A stretch of DNA of 64,000 nucleotides, from NCBI RefSeq assembly GCF_963675965.1, contig NZ_OY780935.1:3274501-3338500 (forward strand), given 5' to 3'. The notes beneath the pieces were generated by a model. It saw only the letters and a program-made list of their open reading frames with translations, did not search any database and had not been told where the DNA came from. This stretch comes from an uncultured Celeribacter sp. (lineage in GTDB: Bacteria > Pseudomonadota > Alphaproteobacteria > Rhodobacterales > Rhodobacteraceae). This document shows positions 27,088 through 37,514 of the stretch, piece after piece. The position numbers and the translations under genes were made by a program. The first letter of the stretch is position 1. Every line of letters begins with the position of its first letter.

Positions 27088-30000
27088 TCACGGAGCCGAG
27101 TGTGGTCGGGTCGAAGGCTGCGGTTGTCAGGCCCGGATCATTTGGCAGCGACGGATCTGCCGGTGGGGTAATGACGGGCGGAGTGATGTCATTGACGAGG
27201 AGCCAGAAGACGGTCGTCTCGGAGCTGTTGCCAGCCCCGTCGGCGGCGGTGACATAGATCTTGCTGATCTTTCCGACGGGGAAATCATGCGGCAGGGTGA
27301 TCTCTTCGCTGTTGAAGACATAGGTGATCGTGGGGGCCGCGGTGACATTGTCGGTGGCTGAGAAGAAATGCGAAAAGTCGACGCTGACGGTTTCGAGCGC
27401 CGGATCGTCGGGGTCGACATTGAGACCAGTGCCATTGTTCAAAAGTTCCGGCGCCTGCTGGTCGTTGACGGTGACGAAGAAGGTGACGGTGTCCGCCGCG
27501 TTGCCGAAGCTGTCGGAAGCCCGCAGGGTGACGGTGGTGTCGCCCACCGGGAAGTCATGGCTGCCCCCGAGTTCGGTGTCGTCGATCCAGTAGGAGATCG
27601 TCAGGTCTTCGTCGACATTGTCGGACACGGATCCCAGCCCGGTCAGGGTCAGCGCGGCTGTGGGCTCGTCAGGATCCGTGGAAAGCATCTGCGTCTGGGG
27701 CGGCGTCAGGATGGGTTTGGTGATGTCGTTGACGAGGAGCGTGAAGGTGAAGGGTGCGGAGGTGTTGCCGGCCTCGTCCGAGGCGGTGACATAGATCTTG
27801 CTGATCCGGCCTACGGGGAAACCATAGGGCAGGGTGATCTCTTCTTCGTTGAAGACATAGGTGATCGTGGGGGCCGCGGTGACATTGTCGGTGGCCGAGA
27901 AGAAATGCGAAAAATCGATGCTGGTGGTTTGCGCCGCAGTGTTGCCGGGGTCGACATTGAGACCGGTGGAGTTGCTCGACAGCTTCGGCGCCTGCAGGTC
28001 ATTGACGGTGACCGTGAAGGTGACGCTGGTGGCCTCATTGCCTGAGCTGTCGCTGGCGCGCAGGGTGACGGTGGTGTCGCCGACGGGGAAGTCGTAGCTG
28101 GACCCCAGTTCGGCATCATCGATCCAGTAGGAGATGGTAACGTTTTCGTCGACATTGTCGGACACGGACCCCAGCCCCGTCAGGCTCAGTGCCGCCGTGG
28201 ATTTGTCCGGATCCGTGGCAAGCACATGAGACGTCGGCGGGGTCAGGACAGGCGGGGTGATGTCATTGACGAGGAGCCAGAACACGACCGTCTCGGAGGT
28301 GTTATCGGCCTCGTCCGAGGCGGTGACATAGATCTTGCTGATCCGGCCTACGGGAAAGTCATGCGGCAGGGTGATCTCTTCGCTGTTGAAGACATAGGTG
28401 ATCGTGGGGGCCGCGGTGACATTGTCGGTGGCTGAGAAGAAATGCGAAAAGTCGACGCTGGAGGTTTGCGCAAGGGTGTCGCCGGGGTCGACATTGAGGG
28501 CGGTGGAAATGGCTGATAGCTCCGGCGCCTGCTGGTCTTTGACGGTGACGGTGAAAGTGACACGCTCGGCCTCATTGTCAGAGCTGTCGGCGGCGCGCAG
28601 GGTGACGGTGGTGTCGCCCACCGGGAAGTCATGGCTTGCCGTCAGTTCACTGTCGTCGATCCAGTAGGAAATCGTCAGGCCTTCGTCGACATTGTCGGAA
28701 ACAGACCCTAGACTCGCGACATCCAGAGCCGCCGTGGCTTTGTCCAGATCGGTGGCAAGCACCTGATCCTCGGGCGCGGTCAGGACAGGAGGGGTGATGT
28801 CAAGGACGTTGATGGTGAATATCTCCGGAGATGTCGCGTTGCCCGCCGCATCGGTGGCGATCACGGTGATTTCCGTTGCCTGGCCGACGGGGAAATGGTG
28901 GGTCGAGGAGATCTCCTGCTCATTCAGAAAATAGGTGATCGTGGGCGCTTCGGTGACGTTGTCGCTGGCTGATATCAGATTGCCAAAGTTTACGTTGAGA
29001 GTTTCCTGCTCGGGTGTCGACGGGCTGATGTTGAATATCGGGGTCGCGAAGGACAGATCCGGCGCCTGTTGATCATTGACGGTGACCGTGAAAGCGACGC
29101 TGACGGCCTCATTGCCGGAGCTGTCGTTGGCGGTCAGGGTGACGGTGGTGTTGCCCACCTGGAAGTCATGGCTTTCCCCCAGTTTGATGTCATTGATCCA
29201 ATAGGTGATGGCAACGCTTTCATCGGCATTGTCGGACACCGATCCCAGCCCCGTCAGGCTGAGCGCTCCCGTGGGTTGGTCCATATCGGTTGTGAGCGTC
29301 TGATCTGCGGGGGCGGTCAGCACGGGGGGCTCCCCGTCGCTGGTGACGACGGTTATTGTCGCCTCGCCGGTGTTGCCCGAGCTGTCTGTCGATTTGAGGG
29401 TGACCAGAGTTTCCCCGAGATCAAAGCTGTAAGGGCCGGTAATCTCCTGATCTTCGATCCAGAAGGACACTGTCAGCCCTGTGTCCAGATTGTCGGTGAC
29501 GGTGATGTCCAGCGTTGTCAGATCGAATGTTGCAATAGCTGCCCCGCTGTCCGTGGTCAGATCGTACGTCCCGGGCGCTGTGATGTCCGGGGGGATGGAA
29601 TCGAGCCAGTTCAAAGTGACCGCCTGCGGTTCAGAATTGTTTCCACTTTGATCCGTGGCGACCAACGTCACAGTGTTCGGGCCATACTCCAATTGGCTCA
29701 TTGAGATGAGGAGCACATCGTTGATATAAAACTTTGTATCAATAGGCGTGAGCGAGTTGTCTGTGGCCGCCGCGCCATATCCGGTGAGCCATGTCTCTGC
29801 GTCGACAGAGGTTGTTTCCGCCGGAATGTCCAGCGTGGTTGAGGACAGCGTCAGCGTTGGGGGGGTCTCATCCTTCACGACGAGCGTGTATGTATATTCA
29901 CTATAGCCAGGTAACCCGGTCACAGCATAGCTGTTGAGAGTGTTGGCTAATGTTTTGTAGTCGTCCTGAAATGGAAACACGCGCACACGCAATTCGTATG

Positions 30001-30829
30001 TTCCTGCATCCAGATAGTTGACTTTATACCTCTGAAATGCGGCACCATCAAAACTTTCTTCTATCCGAGGCTGATAGCTTTTTTTGAATTTATTTGCCCA
30101 CGGGTGGACTGTTTGAAAGTGGCTCGTTGCAACAAAGCGATATTGAGTATCCGCTGGACCAATGGTGCCCTCGATCGAAGAGCCTGATGGCAGATCCGAG
30201 GTGGCCGCAGAGAGTCCGGTGAAATTCAAGGAGAGGCGACCGCTTGGATAACTGTTAGATATTTCCCCGCTGAGTGTATAGCCCTGACCCCCACCGAGAT
30301 TGACATTGACTGATGTTGTCAATTGAGAGATTTCGGAAATTTTCCCAGCGCTGGAGGGGCTTACACTGCTGGCGACACTATGGGAATAAGCGGACGTGTC
30401 TATGTAAGTGGAGTAAGAATTGCCGCAGTAGTCGATAAAACTATCATCCAGCAGGGTTTCCGACGTCGCCCAATCTTGCATGTACTTATAGCCGGTGGCG
30501 AACCTGAGACTGTTATATTGGGTGTTACCCCCGATGTAGACGTAATATGTTGAGCTTAATATTTTGATATCACAATCGATGAGCGGCAAAGGAAGACTTA
30601 TGGAGCCGCTTTGTGCTTGGCTTGGGCCCCCGGCGCAAGTCATCAAGGCGACGAGTGCACCGGCCCCCAAATGTACGCCCGGAAAACGCCGAACCAGAGA
30701 TTTCACGCGTGATATCAATCGGACTGCCCTCTGGCCGAGAGCTGCTAAGTGGCCCGCAATATCCGTCGGGGCCGTCTGCGCTGTCGAAGGGTGAGCGGCA
30801 AGCCGGTGGTGTGGGGAGATTTGGGTCAT
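24134..30829 (-). CDS. Giant HYR/Ig-repeat surface protein with C-terminal outer-membrane barrel-like domain, copy 1
   Basis: A 2231-residue probable exported adhesin-like protein. ATG 30829 (MTQISPHHRL) is preferred to the TTG 54 bases earlier. A long N-region is followed by a hydrophobic signal segment ending near PSQAQ. After a unique head of about 270 residues come about 16 HYR-type domains of ~85 residues, each opening like DITPPVLTPP or DTEAPVITPP and containing a GxTTVTLxAxDSSGN core. Two Ig-like domains follow (DTTGPLTPVF..., DASVPTVQIS...). The last ~290 residues contain many alternating strands and end in a terminal phenylalanine (YSFQF), as in outer-membrane barrels/autotransporters. 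Surface display is inferred. Three two-domain modules repeat with a 537-base period. It lies just downstream of hisE on the same strand. Confidence 0.75.
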   Translation of the reverse strand: MTQISPHHRLAAHPSTAQTAPTDIAGHLAALGQRAVRLISRVKSLVRRFPGVHLGAGALVALMTCAGGPSQAQSGSISLPLPLIDCDIKILSSTYYVYIGGNTQYNSLRFATGYKYMQDWATSETLLDDSFIDYCGNSYSTYIDTSAYSHSVASSVSPSSAGKISEISQLTTSVNVNLGGGQGYTLSGEISNSYPSGRLSLNFTGLSAATSDLPSGSSIEGTIGPADTQYRFVATSHFQTVHPWANKFKKSYQPRIEESFDGAAFQRYKVNYLDAGTYELRVRVFPFQDDYKTLANTLNSYAVTGLPGYSEYTYTLVVKDETPPTLTLSSTTLDIPAETTSVDAETWLTGYGAAATDNSLTPIDTKFYINDVLLISMSQLEYGPNTVTLVATDQSGNNSEPQAVTLNWLDSIPPDITAPGTYDLTTDSGAAIATFDLTTLDITVTDNLDTGLTVSFWIEDQEITGPYSFDLGETLVTLKSTDSSGNTGEATITVVTSDGEPPVLTAPADQTLTTDMDQPTGALSLTGLGSVSDNADESVAITYWINDIKLGESHDFQVGNTTVTLTANDSSGNEAVSVAFTVTVNDQQAPDLSFATPIFNISPSTPEQETLNVNFGNLISASDNVTEAPTITYFLNEQEISSTHHFPVGQATEITVIATDAAGNATSPEIFTINVLDITPPVLTAPEDQVLATDLDKATAALDVASLGSVSDNVDEGLTISYWIDDSELTASHDFPVGDTTVTLRAADSSDNEAERVTFTVTVKDQQAPELSAISTALNVDPGDTLAQTSSVDFSHFFSATDNVTAAPTITYVFNSEEITLPHDFPVGRISKIYVTASDEADNTSETVVFWLLVNDITPPVLTPPTSHVLATDPDKSTAALSLTGLGSVSDNVDENVTISYWIDDAELGSSYDFPVGDTTVTLRASDSSGNEATSVTFTVTVNDLQAPKLSSNSTGLNVDPGNTAAQTTSIDFSHFFSATDNVTAAPTITYVFNEEEITLPYGFPVGRISKIYVTASDEAGNTSAPFTFTLLVNDITKPILTPPQTQMLSTDPDEPTAALTLTGLGSVSDNVDEDLTISYWIDDTELGGSHDFPVGDTTVTLRASDSFGNAADTVTFFVTVNDQQAPELLNNGTGLNVDPDDPALETVSVDFSHFFSATDNVTAAPTITYVFNSEEITLPHDFPVGKISKIYVTAADGAGNSSETTVFWLLVNDITPPVITPPADPSLPNDPGLTTAAFDPTTLGSVTDNVDAGEDLDITYWIGAEEITGSHVFPLGQTTVTMKAQDAAGNKAATVSFTVTVTDTEAPVITPPEDQVLPTENGTTSATLDVTALALATDNVDSTVDVTYWVGGQQLSGPYVFPLGATTVTLQAQDAAGNEAAAVSFTVTVRDTGSPVITPPDTQDLVTDPGLPTAALDVTALGSATDLVDGPVAITYTTEDVTLSGPYPFPVGETIVTMTAQDSSDNIAQDSFAVRVRDNQPPVITPPADQSRTTDPDAITSLFDVTALGSVTDLVDDTVEIFYRVEGIEIVSAYAFPIGDTTVTMDARDDAGNAATQVSFTVTVADGQAPVITPPDDQTLTTDPGQPTATLDVTTLGAKVTDLADDDSSLVILYHIGTLPLTGPHAFPIGETTVTLDATDATGNDAIQASFIVKVDDHEAPVITPPETLILEAETLTQVAHYDLTTLGSVADNADPDLSILYIIDGTPVKDDSYTFPLGDTTVTMAAIDNAGNPATEQSFIVRVEDTTGPLTPVFDTPVVAPDLSVTVSGTTEAHARVEVTFADTSQQSLTADGLGVFSASSATPQRNGTVTATAYDSHDNASATASLMVTVDASVPTVQISGLPELANAGAFDITITFSEPVTGFEASDIAVSGATISNFSGTAPVFTATVTPEDTPEDTPGIVVTLSIPAGVAEDPGGNLNLASDTYSLITATTDAAEAQIAEVLESRSQALVAHQPSLSGFLMGGGSRQFNASVSRRTGVFTLATDPDRPAWMRLEGSWQKDDAYSSRYIFGAFGTHRKLNDNLLLGAMVQIDEIAQDEGAAELNGHGVLAGPYFVGKLPDHPFYIEGRLLYGKSWNEITPDGTYTDSFTTERWLTQIKGTGQLVYPRYELRPFLAAGQVVETQQSYTDGNGLTVPEATYRATEVEYGLSMLHSRPTENGELTLEGGISGVYQDQNHGDSRASARLRFGLSHAFRNAGLLALDAALSGLGPDQLRTKSIGLTYSFQF
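27177..28787 (-). repeat. Three tandem 537-base two-HYR-domain modules
   Basis: Near-identical stretches recur with an exact 537-base spacing (for example matching points at 27324, 27861 and 28398). Each encodes one DITPP-type plus one DQQAP/DLQAP-type HYR domain, 179 residues. Unit borders are arbitrary. Confidence 0.75.
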
Positions 30830-30894
30830 GGCATATCCGTCCGCTATATCTGTCGGTTGAGCGCAGTGTCGGACGAAGTCCAAATGCGGTGTTT

Positions 30895-30975
30895 GGGACA
30901 GGATAAAAGCGGGGGCGTTTAAAAACGCCTAATGGCGCCGCAGAGATGTGGCGCCATTTTTGAGAAAATTTTAAG
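30895..30975 (-). promoter_or_regulatory. 81-base leader element upstream of HYR gene 1
   Basis: Matches 37800-37880 upstream of HYR gene 2 without gaps, about 13 mismatches, with 27 identical bases in the middle. Contains a perfect ATGGCGCC/GGCGCCAT inverted repeat and a GGCGTTT/AAACGCC palindrome next to a T run on the minus strand. It could be a terminator of the preceding his gene, a leader structure, or a control site of the HYR genes. Confidence 0.55.
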
Positions 30976-31044
30976 AATTTGAACGCCGTACCCCGGCCAG
31001 CCGTCCGGCGGCGGGCGGTTCTGCTCAGGCTGAACGCGGATCGA

Positions 31045-31359
31045 TTAGGGTTTGCGCGCGGCTTTTTCGGCGAGGCCGGACAGGCCCTGACGGCGGGCCA
31101 GTTCGTTGAGTACATCGTCGAGAGGCACGTCGCGGGCCGCCAGTGTGACCAGCAGATGATAGAGCACATCTGCGGCTTCATAGGTCAGGTTCTCGCGGTC
31201 GTTGACCGCGGCGGCGATGATGGCCTCGATCGCCTCTTCGCCGAATTTTTCGGCGCATTTCTGCGGCCCCTTGGCGAACAGCTTGGCTGTCCAGGAGCTT
31301 TCGGGATCCGCGGATTTGCGGGACAGGATAACCTGTTCGAGATCGTGCAGCACGGACAT
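31045..31359 (-). CDS. hisE: Phosphoribosyl-ATP pyrophosphatase
   Basis: A 104-residue enzyme for the second step of histidine synthesis (PR-ATP to PR-AMP). The conserved GPQKCAEKFGEEAIEAIIAA and YEAADVLYHLLV segments carry the acidic metal ligands. The internal ATG 31359 (MSVLHDLEQVILSRK) has AAGGAA seven bases before it and is preferred to the ATG five codons upstream. It follows hisF closely (22 bases) on the same strand. Confidence 0.95.
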   Translation of the reverse strand: MSVLHDLEQVILSRKSADPESSWTAKLFAKGPQKCAEKFGEEAIEAIIAAAVNDRENLTYEAADVLYHLLVTLAARDVPLDDVLNELARRQGLSGLAEKAARKP

Positions 31360-31381
31360 TGCGGGTTCCTTCATTGGCGCC

Positions 31382-32179
31382 TTAATTCAGGCGCATAGGG
31401 ATGCCATGGGCGGCCATATAGTCCTTGGCCTCCTGGATGGTGTAGTCCCCAAAGTGGAAAATGGACGCGGCCAGAACAGCGCTGGCGTGGCCTTCGGTGA
31501 CGCCTTCGACAAGATGATCCAGCGTGCCCACGCCGCCAGAGGCGATGACCGGAATGTTCACCGTATCGGCAATGGTGCGGGTCATCGCGATGTTGAAGCC
31601 AGCCCGCGTGCCGTCGCGGTCCATGGAGGTCAGCAGGATCTCCCCTGCGCCCTTCTGTTCGATCAGCCGGGCGAATTCCACGGCGTCGATCGGGTGGCCC
31701 TCGGCGTCCAGAGCAGCCTTGCGCCCGCCATGGGTGAAAATCGCCCATTTGGTTGGATTGCCCTCGGCATCCCATGCGACGGTCTTGGCATCGATGGCAC
31801 AGACAATGCACTGGCTGCCGAAATGGTCCGCAGCGCGGGCAATGACGTCCGGATCGGCCACGGCAGCGGAATTAAAGCTGACCTTGTCAGCCCCGGCCAG
31901 CAGCAGGTTGCGCACATCTTCGGTGGTGCGCACGCCGCCACCGATGGTCAGCGGCATGAAACATTGCTCGGCTGTACGCGTGGCCAGATCATACATGGTG
32001 CCACGGTTTTCATGGGTGGCATGGATGTCGAGAAAGCACAGCTCATCCGCTCCGGCGGCGTCATAGGCGCGCGCGCTTTCTACCGGATCCCCGGCGTCGA
32101 TCAGATCGACGAAATTGACGCCTTTGACCACGCGGCCATCGGCTACGTCGAGACAGGGGATGATGCGGGTTTTCAGCAT
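31382..32179 (-). CDS. hisF: Imidazole glycerol phosphate synthase cyclase subunit
   Basis: A 265-residue TIM barrel that works with HisH to make imidazole glycerol phosphate and AICAR. Start MLKTRIIPCLDVADGRVVKG at 32179; CLD holds the first catalytic Asp, and TSMDRDGTRAGF the second. Phosphate-binding ASGGVGTLDH is present. Transcribed with hisE. Unusually, a giant HYR gene rather than hisA lies directly upstream. Confidence 0.97.
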   Translation of the reverse strand: MLKTRIIPCLDVADGRVVKGVNFVDLIDAGDPVESARAYDAAGADELCFLDIHATHENRGTMYDLATRTAEQCFMPLTIGGGVRTTEDVRNLLLAGADKVSFNSAAVADPDVIARAADHFGSQCIVCAIDAKTVAWDAEGNPTKWAIFTHGGRKAALDAEGHPIDAVEFARLIEQKGAGEILLTSMDRDGTRAGFNIAMTRTIADTVNIPVIASGGVGTLDHLVEGVTEGHASAVLAASIFHFGDYTIQEAKDYMAAHGIPMRLN

Positions 32180-32283
32180 GTCGGTGCCTTTGCTTGTCAC
32201 TCCCGTCCGTCTTTACTGCGCAGCGAGAGGTGATGCAATGACGGCCGGGGTTGTCCCGTTCAAGGGCTGCTGTCCTTTGCCTC

Positions 32284-35242
32284 CTTTTTTCAGAATTGGA
32301 AGCTGTATGTGAGGCCGATGGACTTTGTTCTGAGTTGGTCTGGTCCTAGGCCTGAGAGGGCTGCATCGAGGGCGAGGAGGCCAGCGTTTCGGAATGCGTG
32401 GCTGAGGCCGAAGCGCAGGCGTGCGGAGGCGCGGCTGTCGCCGTGGTTCTGGTCCTGATAGACGCCGCTGATGCCGCCCTCGAGGGTGAGTTCGCCGTTC
32501 TCTGTCGGGCGGCTGTGCAGCATGGAGAGGCCATATTCCACCTCGGTGGCGCGATAGGTGGCCTCAGGGACGGTCAGCCCGTTGCCATCGGTATAGCTTT
32601 GCTGTGTTTCCACGACCTGCCCGGCAGCGAGGAAGGGGCGCAGCTCATAGCGGGGATAGACCAGCTGGCCGGTGCCCTTGATCTGGGTGAGCCAGCGTTC
32701 GGTGGTGAAGCTGTCGGTATAGGTGCCATCGGGTGTGATCTCGTTCCAGCTTTTGCCATAGAGCAGCCGGCCCTCGATATAGAAGGGGTGATCGGGCAGC
32801 TTGCCGACGAAATAGGGTCCGGCGAGCACGCCGTGACCGTTCAGTTCGGCGGCACCTTCGTCCTGGGCGATCTCGTCGATCTGCACCATGGCGCCGAGCA
32901 GGAGATTGTCGTTGAGTTTGCGATGGGTGCCGAAGGCGCCAAAGATATAGCGGGAGGAATAAGCGTCATCCTTTTGCCAGCTGCCTTCCAGGCGCATCCA
33001 GGCGGGGCGGTCGGGATCCGTGGCCAGGGTGAAGACCCCGGTGCGGCGCGAGACACTGGCGTTGAACTGGCGCGATCCGCCGCCCATGAGAAAGCCCGAG
33101 AGCGAGGGCTGGTGGGCGACCAGCGCCTGGGAGCGGCTTTCGAGCACCTCGGCGATCTGTGCCTCTGCCGCATCGGTGGTGGCGGTGATCAGGCTGTAGG
33201 TGTCGGAGGCGAGATTGAGGTTGCCGCCGGGATCCTCGGCCACACCGGCGGGGATCGACAGGGTGACCACGATGCCGGGGGTGTCCTCTGGGGTGTCCTC
33301 TGGGGTGACGGTGGCGGTGAAGACCGGGGCGGTGCCGGAGAAATTGCTGATGGTGGCGCCGCTGACCGCGATGTCGGAGGCCTCAAAGCCTGTGACCGGC
33401 TCGCTGAAGGTGATGGTGATGTCGAAGGCCCCGGCATTGGCCAGTTCGGGCAGGCCGGAGATCTGGACGGTGGGGACGGAGGCATCGACGGTGACCATGA
33501 GCGAGGCGGTGGCAGAGGCATTGTCATGGCTGTCATAGGCGGTGGCGGTGACGGTGCCGTTGCGCTGTGGCGTGGCGGATGAGGCGCTGAAGACACCGAG
33601 GCCGTCGGCGGTGAGGCTCTGCTGGCTGGTGTCGGCAAATGTCACCTCGACGCGGGCGTGGGCCTCTGTGGTGCCGGAGACGGTGACGCTGAGATCCGGG
33701 GCGACGACGGGGGTGTCGAAGACCGGGGTGAGCGGCCCGGTGGTGTCCTCTACGCGGACGATGAAGCTCTGTTCGGTCGCCGGGTTCCCGGCGTTGTCGA
33801 TGGCGGCCATGGTGACGGTGGTGTCGCCCAGGGGGAAGGTATAACTGTCGTCCTTCACCGGGGTGCCGTCGATGATATAGAGGATGCTGAGATCCGGATC
33901 GGCATTGTCGGCGACGCTGCCCAGGGTCGTGAGATCATAGTGGGCCACCTGTGTGAGTGTCTCGGCCTCAAGGATCAGGGTCTCGGGCGGTGTGATGACC
34001 GGGGCTTCGTGATCGTCCACCTTGACGATGAAGCTGGCCTGTATGGCGTCATTTCCGGTGGCGTCCGTGGCGTCGAGGGTGACGGTGGTTTCTCCGATGG
34101 GGAAGGCATGGGGCCCGGTCAGCGGCAGGGTTCCGATGTGGTAGAGGATGACAAGGGAACTGTCATCGTCCGCGAGATCGGTGACCTTGGCGCCGAGCGT
34201 TGTGACATCCAGGGTTGCGGTGGGCTGCCCGGGGTCTGTGGTCAGGGTCTGATCGTCCGGGGGGGTGATGACCGGGGCCTGACCGTCGGCGACGGTGACG
34301 GTGAAGCTGACCTGTGTGGCCGCGTTCCCGGCGTCATCGCGGGCGTCCATGGTGACGGTGGTGTCGCCGATGGGGAAGGCGTAGGCGGAGACGATCTCTA
34401 TGCCCTCGACACGATAGAAGATCTCGACCGTGTCATCGACGAGGTCCGTGACGCTGCCCAGTGCGGTCACATCAAAGAGGCTGGTGATGGCATCAGGATC
34501 GGTGGTGCGGCTCTGATCTGCCGGAGGGGTGATGACCGGGGCTGATTGTCGCGCACGCGGACGGCGAAGCTGTCCTGGGCGATGTTGTCCGAACTGTCCT
34601 GCGCCGTCATGGTGACGATGGTTTCGCCGACGGGGAAGGGATAGGGGCCGGACAGGGTCACGTCCTCGGTCGTATAGGTGATGGCGACGGGGCCATCGAC
34701 GAGATCGGTGGCGCTGCCGAGCGCGGTGACGTCGAGCGCGGCGGTGGGCAGGCCGGGGTCCGTGACGAGGTCCTGTGTGTCGGGCGGTGTGATGACCGGG
34801 CTGCCGGTGTCGCGGACGGTGACGGTAAAGCTGACGGCTGCAGCCTCATTGCCGGCGGCGTCCTGGGCCTGCAGGGTGACCGTCGTCGCCCCCAGCGGGA
34901 AGACATAGGGCCCGCTCAGCTGCTGCCCCCCGACCCAATAGGTGACATCGACTGTGCTGTCGACATTGTCCGTGGCCAGAGCAAGCGCGGTGACATCGAG
35001 CGTGGCGCTGGTCGTCCCGTTTTCCGTTGGCAGGACCTGATCCTCGGGTGGGGTGATGACCGGGGCTTCCGTGTCCGTGACGGTGACGGTAAAGCTGACG
35101 GTTGCGGCCTTATTGCCGGCGGCATCCTGCGCCTTCATGGTGACGGTGGTCTGGCCGAGCGGAAAGACATGGCTGCCGGTGATCTCCTCGGCGCCGATCC
35201 AATAGGTGATGTCAAGGTCCTCACCGGCATCGACATTGTCGG
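32284..35242 (-). repeat. 2.96-kb near-identical repeat, copy 2
   Basis: Partner of 24128-27087, 2959 bases, one G shorter. Beyond 35243 the copies diverge but stay in register (offset 8155), and become nearly identical again around 35600-35863 (27445-27708 in copy 1), a mosaic pattern. Confidence 0.85.
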
Positions 35243-37514
35243 ACACGGAGCCGAGTGTGGTCGGGTCCAGTTGTGCAACATCCTTGCCGGGATCGGTCGA
35301 GAGGGACTGATCCGCGGGCGGTGTGATGACGGGCGGGGTGATGTCATTGATGACAACGGTGAATATCTCTGGAGCCGTTTCGTTGCCAGCCTCATCGGTG
35401 GCGATCACGGTGATCTCCGTTGCCTGACCGACGGGAAAATCGTGGGGTGAGGAGACCTCCTGTGCGTTGACGAAATAGGTGATCTCGGGGGCTTCGGTGA
35501 CATTGTCGCTGGCAGATATCAGATTGGTGAAATCAACGCGGACAGTTTCGAGAGAGGGCGTCGATGGGGTGACAGTGACTGAGGGGGCTGCGAAAGACAG
35601 TTCCGGCGCCTGCTGGTCTTTGACGGTGACGAAGAAGGTGACGGTGTCCGCCGCGTTGCCGAAGCTGTCGGAAGCCCGCAGGGTGACGGTGGTGTCGCCC
35701 ACCGGGAAGTCATGGCTGGCCCCCAGTTCGGTGTCGTCGATCCAGTAGGAGATCGTCAGGTCTTCGTCGACATTGTCGGACACGGACCCTAGCCCGGTCA
35801 GGGTCAGCGCGGCTGTGGGCTTGTCAGGATCCGTGGAAAGCACCTGCGTCTGGGGCGGCGTCAGCATGGGGGCTTCGGCGTCGCTGACGGTGACAGTCAT
35901 CGTGACCTCGGCGGTGTTGCCCGCAGTGTCGTGGGCCTTGAGTGTGACAAGGGTTTCCCCCATGCCAAAGGCGTAAGTGCCGGAAATCTGCTGCCCGCCG
36001 ATCCAATAGGTGATGGTCAGGTCTTCGTCGACATTGTCGGCAACCGAGGCTCCGAAGGCCGACATGTTGCCGCTCCAGGTTGCGGCGCCGGGATCGGTCG
36101 TGGTGATGATGTCTGCGCCGGGGGTGATGACCGGGGCCTCCGCGTCTGTCACCTGTACGATGAAGGTCGCGGTGCCGGTGTTGCCCGCCTGATCCGTGGC
36201 TTTGATGGTGACCACGGTTTCCCCGGGGGCAAAGCCATAGGGGCCGGTCAGTTGCAGATCTTCGATCCAGTATGTCAGCGGGACATTCGTGTCATAATTG
36301 TCGGTGACGGTCACCGGGAGCGTGGTGACGTTCAGCATTGCCGTGGCGGATTCGTCATCCGTGATCATGATCTGCTTGGCCGGTGGCGTGATTTCGGGCG
36401 CGTCGGAATCGCCATATTTCAGCGTCACGGTCTGTGCGGCAGAGGTGTTGCCGCTGTCATCCGTTGCGGTCACGGTCACTGTGTTGGGACCGCGCACCAG
36501 TTGGTCCAGCGCGGTCAGCGCCACGCCGTTGATGGCAAAGCTGATGGTCGGCGTTTCGGTGGCATTGTCCGTGGCGCTGATGCCAAATCCGGTGATCAGC
36601 GCGGCCAGATCGAGTTCGGTGGTGTCCGGCCCGATTTCGAACGTGTCGGAGGCGATTTGCAGCTCGGGTGGGGTCTGTTCCAAAACGATCACCGTGTAGT
36701 TACGTATCGTGGGATCCGGCAGGCCGACCACAGACGTAACACCTGCGCCACCAATCGACTTCATTGGATTTGTGGCTGGGTAAATCCTGAGGGTTATAGA
36801 ATGTGTCCCAGGGGCGAGATCGACCGTATAATCAATGTTCTTGGCTGCTCCGTCCACATGGTAGTCGGCACGGGGCAGATAGTCCGGATCTCTGAATTTT
36901 TCCTTCCAAGGGTGGGTGATGGTGACATGATCTGTCACTAAAAATTCGTATGTTGTGCGGTCTGATGGCACGGTCACAGTGATTGATGTATCACTGGCCG
37001 GTGTGATTTCGACCGGAGTCAGGTTGTGAAACGTTACACGCGTGAGGGACCCAGGATAAGAGGCAGAGACTTCGGTCCAATATTCGTAGCCAAATCCATC
37101 TCCCAGATCGGCGTTCGCCCTAAAGTACATGAAATTCATGTGGTCGAGATCGATAGGATTGCTCGGACTTGTGACCGCGCTATGGGTGAAAGACAAACTT
37201 TTGAACGGATGGCCATTCGTACAGTCTGTGTCAAAGGAGCTTCTGAAGTTGTTCTCTGGTTCTAAGTAATTATAAAAGAAAGTCTGCCCCCCAACGTAGG
37301 ACCATTTCGAGGGAGGTTTGCTGAAGACCATAATGCGGGCACTGCCCCCATATCTGATAACTCCCTCGGCGTAGGCCTCGCAATATGGCAGCATCGGCAG
37401 GTATCCAGCGGAGTAGCCAAACACCGGTTCTAATGCCAAAGCCGGATCCGGGGCGGTCACGCAGGTGAGGGATGCGAGGGCAAGGGGGCCGAGGCCGGAC
37501 AGAAGCGTTTTCAT
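32290..37514 (-). pseudogene. HYR/Ig-repeat protein with barrel-like end, copy 2, broken by a one-base deletion
   Basis: Intact length would be about 1741 residues. The start MKTLLSGLGPLALASLT at 37514 has AAGG nine bases upstream and a clear signal peptide ending near ALA. The head domain is distantly similar to copy 1 (shared HPW-x-x-KF and YVGG features). About 11 HYR domains follow, then the same two Ig-like domains and barrel-like end as copy 1. At 34538-34541 a run of four G (five in copy 1) shifts the frame: the first part ends about 1015 residues from the start with an aberrant tail, and the rest (34470 to 32290) is in another frame. As read, the product lacks the barrel and would not be anchored. 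A sequencing error or phase-variable slippage are alternatives. Confidence 0.7.

Noticed and set aside
24242..28045. Long plus-strand open frames opposite the HYR genes (394 and 619 codons, repeated opposite copy 2)
   Set aside because: They are Gly/Asp-rich antisense shadows of the repetitive GC-rich HYR coding sequence, with no domains or ribosome sites.
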